Positions 1 through 7,050 of a stretch of DNA of 12,985 nucleotides are shown here, piece after piece. The stretch is from NCBI GenBank assembly GCA_020433835.1, contig JAGRBY010000156.1:1-12985 (forward strand). The letters run 5' to 3'. The notes beneath the pieces were generated by a model. That model was not told the origin of the DNA. It made no database searches and saw only the letters and a program-made list of their open reading frames with translations. How positions within the stretch are numbered: position 1 is the first letter of the stretch; every line of letters begins with the position of its first letter. Origin of the DNA: Anaerolineae bacterium. GTDB taxonomy: Bacteria; Chloroflexota; Anaerolineae; 4572-78; J111. The translations under genes were made by a program, and so were the position numbers.

Positions 1-8
1 GCTCTTTC

Positions 9-32
9 AGTCCGATGCTTTAGCATCGGGCT
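9..32. other. Short hairpin downstream of the response regulator
   Basis: Positions 12-18 (CCGATGC) pair with 23-29 (GCATCGG) around a 4-base loop. The stem extends outward through a T-G wobble to about 9/32. On the minus strand it lies about 70 bases past the stop of the response regulator gene, where a terminator would be expected. No T-rich tract follows on either strand, so it does not qualify as a classical intrinsic terminator. It may be a Rho-dependent or processing end, or the leader of a gene beyond the left edge. Confidence 0.35.
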
Positions 33-101
33 AGGGCGGGGCGGAAGTCACCTCCTTGAAATCCATCAAGAGCCTTTGTTTAACCCTGTTGGGTAATCGT
101 A

Positions 102-695
102 TTAAAGCGGGTCGTGGGTTTGTTCGGCGGCTTTGGATACGGCGGCAGCGCGGGTATTGACGTTGAGTTTAGTAAAAATGCTCTGCACGTGCTTTTTGAT
201 GGTGTTAATACTCACGGTCAGCCCATCGGCAATCTCTTGGTTGGTTTGGCCCTCGCACATCAAAGCCAAAACCTCGCGTTCGCGTTCGCTGAGCGTGTTG
301 AGCGCGACATCGTTTAACGCCTTATCGCGCACTACCGCTTTGAATTTGCGGCGATCGAATTCATCCTTACGAAAAAAATAAGCGGCATCCAGTTCGGCCA
401 ACGTTTCGATAGCCAGATCCATCGAGGGGTATCCCGTAACAACGATAGTCGGCAGCCGTCGGGATAGGCCCTGAATTTTTTTCAGAAGTTTGACGCCGCC
501 ACGGTCGGCGTGGTCTTGCCACACCAGCGAAATATCGACGATGACCAGGGCATAAAGGCGTTTCTTCAGTTCAGACTCCGCCGTTTTATAATCCGAGGCC
601 ACAATAGGTCTGAAGTCGAGATCGGTAATCAACTCCCGCAGAATACTCTGCCAGTTAGGATCATCTTCTAAAATAAGAACAGTTTGGTTTGACAT
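102..695 (-). CDS. NarL/FixJ-type response regulator (REC + LuxR HTH)
   Basis: A 197-residue two-domain response regulator that should bind DNA after phosphorylation by a histidine kinase. Residues about 5-125 form a receiver: an acidic E-D-D cluster at 10-12, the phospho-acceptor Asp54 in VIVDIS, a conserved Thr in VVTGYP, and the Lys of FRKDE. Residues about 130-192 form a LuxR-type helix-turn-helix beginning LSEREREVLALMCEG, with the recognition region near VSINTIKKHV. The gene lies 119 bp downstream of the GAF histidine kinase on the same strand, so that kinase is its probable partner. The ATG at 695 is preceded by an A/T-rich stretch without a clear Shine-Dalgarno. Its translation may therefore depend on the operon message, or the intervening hairpin element may have displaced the original leader. 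The regulon cannot be read from this window. Confidence 0.9.
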   Translation of the reverse strand: MSNQTVLILEDDPNWQSILRELITDLDFRPIVASDYKTAESELKKRLYALVIVDISLVWQDHADRGGVKLLKKIQGLSRRLPTIVVTGYPSMDLAIETLAELDAAYFFRKDEFDRRKFKAVVRDKALNDVALNTLSEREREVLALMCEGQTNQEIADGLTVSINTIKKHVQSIFTKLNVNTRAAAVSKAAEQTHDPL

Positions 696-730
696 ATTAT
701 ATATGAGTTACGCAGTTGGGCGTATGCAGC

Positions 731-815
731 AAGGTGACAGTCACTTATTCACTCCAAATGAGCGTCCGTTTGACCCAGATAGCTCAATTTAGTGCATCGA
801 AGTGACTGTCACCTT
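731..815. repeat. 85-bp hairpin element with perfect 16-bp inverted ends
   Basis: AAGGTGACAGTCACTT (731-746) is the exact reverse complement of AAGTGACTGTCACCTT (800-815). Each arm also contains its own near-palindrome, GTGAC-A-GTCAC. Inside the arms the complementarity continues imperfectly (CACT..AAATGAGC against GCTCAATTTAGTG), so most of the 85 bp can fold into one stem around 765-780. The right end overlaps the TAA stop (815-817) of the GAF histidine kinase, and the element fills most of the kinase-regulator gap. No flanking direct repeat is visible. It resembles a REP- or MITE-type element moved in trans, but this is inference. In the operon transcript it would form a strong stem that could stabilise, attenuate or be processed. 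Confidence 0.75.
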
Positions 816-3067
816 TATAGTGATTTTTGAGCGGGCAACCATACAGTAAAGGCGCTGCCCTCTCCTGGTGAACTCCTCACGGCAACCCATCCTCCAAAGC
901 GATCAACAAATGTTTTTACCCACCATAACCCAAAACCAAGTCTATTACGCGATTTTGGAGACGACATTGAGGCGTCAAATTCAAAAATGCGCGACTGCAT
1001 GGCGGCGGGAATACCAATTCCGGTATCGGCAATCGTTACACTTACTGCGCCTTGTTCAGGCCGGGCTGAAATAGATAAGATGCCGACACCATCCATAGCT
1101 TTGATAGCGTTATCGATAAGATTGTAGAAAACCATTTCCAATTGACGTTCGCCGGCTAAAACCCGTGGTAACTCCGACACGTCCCGTTCGATTGTAATTC
1201 TCGAACTGGGTGCCGCCCGCTGAATAGCTAACTCGATACAGTGGGCGACTTCAACCGGCTGTAGCCGTGATACCCGCAGTTGCGCCATCGAGTCACGCAC
1301 CAATTTCATGGCCTGCCGACTGCTCTGGGCGATCTCCGCCAGGTTATCCGTTAAATAGGGCCAATCGGACAGCGCATCCTCACATTTTTCCTCGATGCCC
1401 TGCACTCGAACCGAGATCGCGCCAAAGTTGTTGTTCAATTGATGGACTAAATTAGCGGCTACATCGCCTACTGCCGCAAACGTTTCGGCTATCACTTGAC
1501 GCTCTTGAGCCTGCTTCAACTGTGCCCGCTGCTCGGCATCGCGAATAGCAACGGCAGCATGATTAGCCAGACAGGTTAACAGTTTTTTATCCCAATCGGA
1601 GAAATCGCGCAAATGCGTGGCATACAAACTAAAGCTGCCAACCGCGCTATTTTCATTGCGCGGAGAAAGCAACGGCACCACAATACCCGACACCCAGCCC
1701 TTTTTCGCAGCGAATTTTTTGGGTCGAAATTTAGGATACTGGCGAACATCATCAATAGAGATAAGCTGTCGAGACTTTATAGCCTGACCGGCAATACTGG
1801 CTTTAAGGGGCAGTCGCCGGCCCACTTTGCGCCCATCGTTTGAGCGGCGCAGAACCAATGTATCCGGATCAGCCAGAGTCCAAATCGCACCGGCTGAAAC
1901 ATTAATCAATTCACAAGCGCGTTCGATAATTAGCTCAAACAGCGTGTCGATAGGAGCCGTCAGTAACACGGAAACAATTTCTTGTAAAGCATCCAGCAGC
2001 CGCACTTCCTCGATGGCATTAACGGCCTGATTTGCCAACGTTTCCAGAAGCTGCTGATCGAGATCGGCAAATGCGTTGGGTTGAGGGCTTTCGATGTTCA
2101 GCACACCTTCTAGAGCGCCATCGCCGGTTAGCAAGGGAACAGCCAGTTCGGAACGCATAGTTTTATCGACCGGCAGCGGATGATAGATAGCGTGCCAATC
2201 AGAATTTTGCAGATCGGTAATGAGCTGCGACTTTTTGTTGAGAGCTACCCAACCCACAACGCTATTGTTATCGAGCGGCAGAACGGGTAACTTTGATAAA
2301 TGCGCTTCGCCACCGGCTAAGGCGCGTGTCTCTAAATAGGCCATTTTTTTATTGTACAGTTCAAGGCTGCCATATTGGGCGGCTGTTAAGTCTAGCCCAA
2401 TATTGAGGATTTCCTGCAGCGTTTCATCCAGGCTGGTACGGCTGTTAATAACATACGAGGCCCAGTTGAGCTTTTCCATCTCTCGAACTTTGCGGGTTAA
2501 AGCCTTGGTCAATCCGCCAACCTGCCGACCATGGTGAATAGCCATCGCTGCCTGGTGTACAAAATTATCAAAGATGAGAAGTTCGATCTCACTAAAAGGT
2601 CGAGCATCATAACGATAAACGTAAAACACACCCACGGGCTTGCGATTGACCAGCAGTGGATAACAAACCAACGTACAGGCACCAATTTGTTTCCGGATGG
2701 GATGAATATCAAGCTCTGCTTCGCTGTAGGAAAAGAGCCGTCGACGCTGACGAATGGCGCGCATCCCAAAACCATCGGGACGCGGCGGAGTATCGAGTGT
2801 AATTTCGTCCGGGTCGCCCGCAGCAATGTACGACTGAGTCTCAAAGCACTGGCTCGATTCGTCGTAAATCCATATTACCGCTGATGCCGGGCAGTTTGAA
2901 ATTGGTGTATTGCTGCTTGGTGAAACAGCACGCACTGCCCCTTCGGCAATGAGGCTGAGTGTCATCCGTAAATCGTTCTTGCCGTCCAATTGATTGATGC
3001 GCGCCCCGACCTCATTGAGTACGGTCATCGTTTTTATAAGCAAATCTGCATTTTCTGTTGAAGGCAT
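815..3067 (-). CDS. Soluble sensor histidine kinase with three GAF domains
   Basis: A 750-residue cytoplasmic histidine kinase with no signal peptide or membrane segment. Three GAF-type sensor domains come first (about residues 32-178, 214-354 and 374-509). The second contains a typical SELAVPLL...GVLNIES core and the third GIVVPLLS...GSFSLYA. A short helical linker (510-535) leads to the dimerisation helix with phospho-acceptor His542 in NLVHQLNNNFG. The HATPase domain (about 650-748) has the N box around Asn653 (NLIDNAIKAM), the G1 box DTGIGIP and the G2 box LGFGLWWVK. The ATG at 3067 has AGGAG 11 bases upstream. The ligand of the GAF domains cannot be deduced; cyclic nucleotides, redox or light cofactors are all known for the family. 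The response regulator gene downstream on the same strand is the probable partner. The HQLNN-type His box is an atypical one among histidine kinases. Confidence 0.92.
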   Translation of the reverse strand: MPSTENADLLIKTMTVLNEVGARINQLDGKNDLRMTLSLIAEGAVRAVSPSSNTPISNCPASAVIWIYDESSQCFETQSYIAAGDPDEITLDTPPRPDGFGMRAIRQRRRLFSYSEAELDIHPIRKQIGACTLVCYPLLVNRKPVGVFYVYRYDARPFSEIELLIFDNFVHQAAMAIHHGRQVGGLTKALTRKVREMEKLNWASYVINSRTSLDETLQEILNIGLDLTAAQYGSLELYNKKMAYLETRALAGGEAHLSKLPVLPLDNNSVVGWVALNKKSQLITDLQNSDWHAIYHPLPVDKTMRSELAVPLLTGDGALEGVLNIESPQPNAFADLDQQLLETLANQAVNAIEEVRLLDALQEIVSVLLTAPIDTLFELIIERACELINVSAGAIWTLADPDTLVLRRSNDGRKVGRRLPLKASIAGQAIKSRQLISIDDVRQYPKFRPKKFAAKKGWVSGIVVPLLSPRNENSAVGSFSLYATHLRDFSDWDKKLLTCLANHAAVAIRDAEQRAQLKQAQERQVIAETFAAVGDVAANLVHQLNNNFGAISVRVQGIEEKCEDALSDWPYLTDNLAEIAQSSRQAMKLVRDSMAQLRVSRLQPVEVAHCIELAIQRAAPSSRITIERDVSELPRVLAGERQLEMVFYNLIDNAIKAMDGVGILSISARPEQGAVSVTIADTGIGIPAAMQSRIFEFDASMSSPKSRNRLGFGLWWVKTFVDRFGGWVAVRSSPGEGSAFTVWLPAQKSL

Positions 3068-3253
3068 AGCGTTATCTACTCCTGTCTATATGACGCTGAG
3101 TGTGAAGAGGGTGTATGTCGATTTTCAAAAACGGGTTTTACGCTGGATGAATATTACCGCTTTTCGTTATTCTTATTGTAACAAATTACGTTTTTAAATG
3201 CATGTGTTGCTATGCTTGTGGATGTGTTTCTGCTATAGGGCGAGATAGAAATA
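3068..3253. other. Kinase upstream region without recognised genes
   Basis: A/T-rich DNA upstream of the minus-strand GAF kinase. The only supported signal is the AGGAG Shine-Dalgarno at about 3079-3083 (minus strand). No convincing -35/-10 pair at normal spacing was found, and no open frame here looks coding. The kinase promoter must lie in this stretch or within the inserted element next to it. Confidence 0.4.
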
Positions 3254-3417
3254 CTAATATGTTAGTGTCATTCGTTTTTCGCCATTGTTAAGAACATGAT
3301 TAGCAGGATTAACGGATCAAGAAAATACAGAGAAAAAATCCGTCAATCCTGCGCATCTGTGTTCTTAAATCAGTTGGCTATACTCATGGCGAAAACTCTA
3401 AGACACTAACCTAATAT
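3254..3417. mobile_element. MITE-like element (3261-3410) with 7-bp target duplication
   Basis: GTTAGTGTC at 3261-3269 is matched by its reverse complement at 3402-3410. Going inward the two arms stay complementary in blocks: G-T-rich then TTTTCGCCAT (about 3275-3285 with 3386-3396), TTAAGAACA (3288-3296 with 3359-3367), and GCAGGATTnACGGAT (3303-3317 with 3338-3352). The right arm carries about 15 extra bases. The heptamer CTAATAT lies directly outside both ends (3254-3260 and 3411-3417), as expected for a target-site duplication. The unit is 150 bp, has no coding capacity, and would fold into a long hairpin with a central A-rich loop (about 3318-3337). This is the standard shape of a non-autonomous transposon. 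The transposase family is unknown. Confidence 0.8.
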
Positions 3418-3473
3418 GGAAATGTACTGGTGTGAGACGTTCAACTTGCACAGCTATTGGCTTGAGGTCATAA

Positions 3474-3737
3474 TTGAAAATACGTATCAAAAACCCGGCA
3501 ATGGGGCAGGTCACGCTGATGCTCTTTAACCGCACCATCACCAGTATCGGTCACTTGCCCTCCACATTCAACCCGATGGGTTGTCTGAGCCGACGGATAG
3601 ATGCAACTGTTGGCCGGTTTGGGCCGAACATATTCATTACCGCTTCTTCCCTCAGCTTTGATATTGATTTGGGTCGGGTAGTGACAGCGGTTGTTTTAGG
3701 TAATGGTATGGCAGTCGATTTTATTCCCCTAGCGTAA
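3474..3737 (+). CDS. Possible small protein, unrecognised
   Basis: An 87-codon open frame beginning at TTG (3474), with GAGG at 3464-3467 at good spacing. It ends 8 bp before the ATG of the hybrid kinase, an arrangement suggesting a shared transcript. The product would start MKIRIKNPAMGQVTLMLF and end in a fairly hydrophobic stretch (GRVVTAVVLGNGMAVDF) with no cysteine cluster, known motif or signal peptide that I recognise. Codon third positions are mixed but not unlike the neighbouring genes. The alternatives are that it is non-coding or the eroded end of a former gene. Nothing links it functionally to the kinase except position. Confidence 0.35.
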   Translation: MKIRIKNPAMGQVTLMLFNRTITSIGHLPSTFNPMGCLSRRIDATVGRFGPNIFITASSLSFDIDLGRVVTAVVLGNGMAVDFIPLA

Positions 3738-3745
3738 CAAATTTT

Positions 3746-6700
3746 ATGATTTTATCCGCTCTCTCTATCTCTCGCCGTTTGCTTTTTATGGTTCTACTCG
3801 CTGTAGTGAGCACCGGCATTGTTACAGCAATTGCCGGCGGGCTACTGAACCGGTTTGCCCTGCAAAACGCCACCCAAGATACTCTGGAAACGCTGGCTTT
3901 TTCGCAAACCCAACAAATTGAGCAGAATCTAAAACAACAGATTTTCCATATCCGCAGCTTATCCGATGCCGGAACGTTCAATATTATCGGAGTGCCTTTA
4001 AACTCGATTACGCCCGGTATTGAAAATTTGGGGTGGTTTGTTGTCGGCGTCCAATCGCGTTCGCAAGCTTTTGTACCGATGACCGGCATCATCCTGTCAG
4101 CCATCATTATTGCGCTGCTTATGGGCCTACTCTCTGTAAGTTTATTGTATGCGCTCTATGTCCGCCCCCTCAAAGCTGATCTGGACGAACTTTATAAAGG
4201 CATGCTGTCCCTATCCCAGGGCAAATTGGATACACAGATTGTTGTTAAGCGCAGCGCTGCACTTGGCGGGCTGGCTAACACATTTAACGCCATGGCAAAC
4301 CACTTGCAGACTGTTTATGCCGACCTGGAGGGACAGGTGGCCCATCGCACCCAAGAATTAGCGACCAGCAACGAGCGTTTGCAAGAAAGCGAAAACCGTT
4401 TCAGTAAATTGACCGACAGCTTACTGTTGCAGGTAAAGGATACCAAAAAAGCGTTACGGGAGAGCGAACAGCAGCTCCACTTTATTACGGACAACATGCC
4501 GGCTTTTATCGCCTATGTGGGGCTGGACGACCTGTGCTACCGTTTTGTAAACAGTAAATTCGTACAGGCTCATAAAATGCCGCGTGAGCAGATCATTGGC
4601 CGGCACATTAAAGATATTATTGGGAAGGAAAACTATCAATATGCTTTGGAATATATTGATACTGTCCGAACGGGCCGAGGAACGTCCTACGAAAATATTT
4701 TTTATAATGCCCATGGCAAACGCTGGATTGAAGTAAACTATGTACCCACCTTCGACAAATGGGGCGAGGTGGAAGGCATCGCCGTACTGAGTTTCGACAT
4801 CACCGAACGTAGGCAGGCGGAGGAAGCGCTGCGGGAAAGCCAGGAGCAGTTTGCGCTGTTTATGGACATGCTGCCCCATGGAGTTTTCATCAAAGAGGAA
4901 GACAGCAGGATCATCTATGTCAATCGGTACCTCAAAGAGTTTTTTAATGCCGAACAGTGGATTGATAAAGATGCCCACGCCGCGTTCCCTGATCATCCTG
5001 AGCGCGCGGAAGCCGCGATGGCCAATGATCGGAGTATTCTGGCGCAAGGGCAGGCCAAAGTCGAAGAAGCGATGCCGGATAAGAACGGCCATGAGCACGT
5101 CTTTGTCACAACCAAGTTTCGTATTTCGCGGACCAATAAGCCGCCGCTGTTGGGAGGAATCGGGCTTGATATTACGGATCGGGTCAAAGCTGAACGCGAG
5201 TTAGCCGCGGCCCTGGAGACAGCCCAACGGCTGCGGGACGAAGCGGAAGCAGCCAATCGCGCCAAGAGCACCTTTCTGGCCAATATGAGCCACGAACTCA
5301 GAACGCCCCTCAATGCGATCATTGGCTTTGGCCAAATCATTGCCCGCAGCCAAGGTTTGCCGCAGCAGCAGCGAGAGCATCTCCAGGTTATCAATCGCAG
5401 CGGGGAACATCTGCTGGCTCTCATCAACCAGGTGCTAGAACTCTCGAAGATCGAAGCCGGGCGGCTGACCATCACCAAAACCGTGTTTGACCTGCACCAA
5501 CTGCTCATCGAGTTAGAAGGCATGTTTCGCTTACGGGCCGAAGATAAGCACCTACGTTTGGTTTTTGAACGCGCCCCCGATGTACCTGACTCGATCCGTA
5601 CCGATAAAATCAAGCTGCGGCAAGTGCTGATCAATCTGCTCAATAATGCCCTTAAGTTTACCAATGAAGGCGGTGTCACCCTGCGGGTAGGGGTTAGCCG
5701 GCAACCCACAGCGCTACACCAAGAGGCTGACGGCTATCGGCTTATAGCCGTCCACTTTGAAGTTGCCGATACCGGTCCCGGCATCGCGCCTGGGGACTTA
5801 ACAACGCTGTTTGAAGCTTTTGGTCAGACCGAATCCGGGCGCAAAGCGCAAGAAGGCACAGGGCTGGGCCTGCCTATCAGCCGTAAATTTGTGCAGCTGC
5901 TGGGCGGCGATGATATCAGGGTAGAGAGTCCGGCCTACCTATCTTTTAGCGATAGAGACGGGCCAGGAGCCGTCTTTGCCTTCCATATTCAAGCCGAAGT
6001 TGTAAGCCCAACTGCAATGAACAAGGAGTCCGTTACCGGCAATCTCATATCTGAAATGGATCTGCGTGCGGTAAGTTTGGCCCCCAACCAACCCCACTAC
6101 CGGATACTCATTGTCGATGACGATCCCACCAACCGCCATCTTTTGCGTGAACTCCTAACGCCCTTTGGCTTTACCCTGCAAGAAGCGAAAAATGGCCGCC
6201 AAGCCATTGAAATCTGGCAAGCATTTCAGCCCCATCTCATCTGGATGGATATGCGTCTGCCGGAATTAGATGGTTACCAGGCCACCAAACAAATCAAAAC
6301 CAAAATTGAAATGCAAAACCCTGTCCTGAATAAAGCCGAAGGGGTTGAACACAAAACAGTTATTATCGCCCTAACGGCCAGTAGCTTTGAGGAAGAAAAG
6401 GCTAAAATTTTGGCAGCCGGTTGTGATGATTTTATGCGCAAGCCCTTTCGCGAAGCCGACCTCTTACAGATGATGAGCCGGCACATCGGGGTTCAGTTTA
6501 TCTATGAAATGCGCGATGATGTGATGGCGACCGGCAGCACGGGTAAGCATAGCCTGACACCAGAAATGTTGGCCGCTTTACCACCCGAGCGGCTAACCCA
6601 GTTGGCCGAGGCTATCGAACTGAGTGATATTGTCTGGGCCAATAAAATTATTAGCGACATTCAACACTCTGACCCAAACCTGGCCGCCATATTAAGCCAT

Positions 6701-6769
6701 CTGATCAATAATTTTGAGTACACCACAATTCTGGCGGCTATTAGCCGATTAACTCTTACTAAAGATTGA
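3746..6769 (+). CDS. Membrane hybrid sensor histidine kinase (HAMP-PAS-PAS-HK-REC)
   Basis: A 1007-residue hybrid kinase. TM1 is about residues 12-34 and TM2 about 114-137, with only about 79 residues outside the membrane. HAMP follows at 138-190, then a helical linker at 190-240. Two PAS domains sit at about 241-357 (ending SFDITERRQAEE) and 366-480 (ending GLDITDRVKAERE). HisKA has His516 in NMSHELRTPLNAIIGF. The HATPase domain has Asn633/634 (INLLNNALKF), DTGPGIAP, and GTGLGLPIS. The receiver at 786-905 has Asp835 (WMDMRLPELDGY) and Lys899 (MRKPF). A 100-residue tail with a helical segment SLTPEMLAALPPERL closes the protein; this tail type recurs on hybrid kinases and may help phosphotransfer. 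No Shine-Dalgarno precedes the ATG, and the frame is closed by a stop at 3701, so no longer start exists. It should pass phosphate internally and then to an unlinked Hpt/regulator. Confidence 0.93.
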   Translation: MILSALSISRRLLFMVLLAVVSTGIVTAIAGGLLNRFALQNATQDTLETLAFSQTQQIEQNLKQQIFHIRSLSDAGTFNIIGVPLNSITPGIENLGWFVVGVQSRSQAFVPMTGIILSAIIIALLMGLLSVSLLYALYVRPLKADLDELYKGMLSLSQGKLDTQIVVKRSAALGGLANTFNAMANHLQTVYADLEGQVAHRTQELATSNERLQESENRFSKLTDSLLLQVKDTKKALRESEQQLHFITDNMPAFIAYVGLDDLCYRFVNSKFVQAHKMPREQIIGRHIKDIIGKENYQYALEYIDTVRTGRGTSYENIFYNAHGKRWIEVNYVPTFDKWGEVEGIAVLSFDITERRQAEEALRESQEQFALFMDMLPHGVFIKEEDSRIIYVNRYLKEFFNAEQWIDKDAHAAFPDHPERAEAAMANDRSILAQGQAKVEEAMPDKNGHEHVFVTTKFRISRTNKPPLLGGIGLDITDRVKAERELAAALETAQRLRDEAEAANRAKSTFLANMSHELRTPLNAIIGFGQIIARSQGLPQQQREHLQVINRSGEHLLALINQVLELSKIEAGRLTITKTVFDLHQLLIELEGMFRLRAEDKHLRLVFERAPDVPDSIRTDKIKLRQVLINLLNNALKFTNEGGVTLRVGVSRQPTALHQEADGYRLIAVHFEVADTGPGIAPGDLTTLFEAFGQTESGRKAQEGTGLGLPISRKFVQLLGGDDIRVESPAYLSFSDRDGPGAVFAFHIQAEVVSPTAMNKESVTGNLISEMDLRAVSLAPNQPHYRILIVDDDPTNRHLLRELLTPFGFTLQEAKNGRQAIEIWQAFQPHLIWMDMRLPELDGYQATKQIKTKIEMQNPVLNKAEGVEHKTVIIALTASSFEEEKAKILAAGCDDFMRKPFREADLLQMMSRHIGVQFIYEMRDDVMATGSTGKHSLTPEMLAALPPERLTQLAEAIELSDIVWANKIISDIQHSDPNLAAILSHLINNFEYTTILAAISRLTLTKD

Positions 6770-6793
6770 AAAATAAACAACTTTCTCAGTTCC

Positions 6794-6856
6794 CCTATAC
6801 TGCGTAGTGCGTAATCGTATTATTTTCTTCCTATATGTTATGCACTACGCAATAGG
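6794..6856. repeat. Hairpin element after the hybrid kinase
   Basis: TGCGTAGTGCGTAA (6801-6814) pairs with TTATGCACTACGCA (6838-6851) with one G-T wobble. Outside this, CCTAT (6794-6798) and ATAGG (6852-6856) extend the stem after a small bulge. The loop is about 23 bases. It begins 24 bp past the stop of the hybrid kinase and may serve as its 3' end. No T-tract follows, so it is either a Rho-type or processing site or a small REP/MITE-like repeat. No target duplication is evident. Confidence 0.6.
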
Positions 6857-6900
6857 TTACCTTGCAAAAACGGGGAGGTTATTCATTTGTTATTTCTAAA

Positions 6901-6927
6901 TTGATACAAATGGGGTTAGTATATAAC
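6901..6927 (+). promoter_or_regulatory. Candidate ilvD promoter
   Basis: TTGATA (6901-6906) and TATAAC (6922-6927) each match the sigma-70 consensus at five of six positions. The spacer is 15 bases, shorter than the optimum. Initiation near 6934 would give a leader of about 117 nt before ilvD. A second, weaker candidate is TTGCCC (6973-6978) with TATCAT (6995-7000), 16 bases apart. Confidence 0.3.
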
Positions 6928-6989
6928 ATCAAGACTCACGCTGTTTGATTGCAGCTCTTATTTGCCACAAATTTGCCCCCATTTCCGAT

Positions 6990-7031
6990 ATGGCTATCAT
7001 TGTAAAACATTCTAAATACCCCCATGTATGA
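6990..7031 (+). CDS. Possible 13-residue leader peptide of ilvD
   Basis: ATG at 6990 opens a 13-codon frame reading MAIIVKHSKYPHV, with its TGA at 7029-7031, 19 bases before the ilvD start. The adjacent Ile-Ile-Val codons are what a branched-chain amino acid leader peptide would carry, since ilvD makes the keto-acid precursors of valine and isoleucine. Against this, it has no Shine-Dalgarno, there is no attenuator hairpin with a T-tract between it and ilvD, and 13 codons can arise by chance. If real, control would more likely be at ilvD translation. Confidence 0.2.
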   Translation: MAIIVKHSKYPHV

Positions 7032-7050
7032 CTAATTAGAGGAAAGACTT

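Noticed and set aside
48..57. The 3' end of a 16S rRNA gene (TCACCTCCTT)
   Set aside because: The bases before it do not match the conserved 16S 3' region. Only the 10-mer agrees.
93..104. The 12-mer GTAATCGTATTA shared with 6811-6822 as a dispersed repeat
   Set aside because: A shared 12-mer is expected by chance in a 13-kb window, and the flanks do not match.
4454..5709. Long open frames on the minus strand inside the hybrid kinase
   Set aside because: They are antisense to well-conserved PAS and HisKA domains and show no protein motif or start signal.
6928..7050. A T-box or other known riboswitch before ilvD
   Set aside because: There is no TGGNACC-type T-box sequence and no recognisable aptamer.
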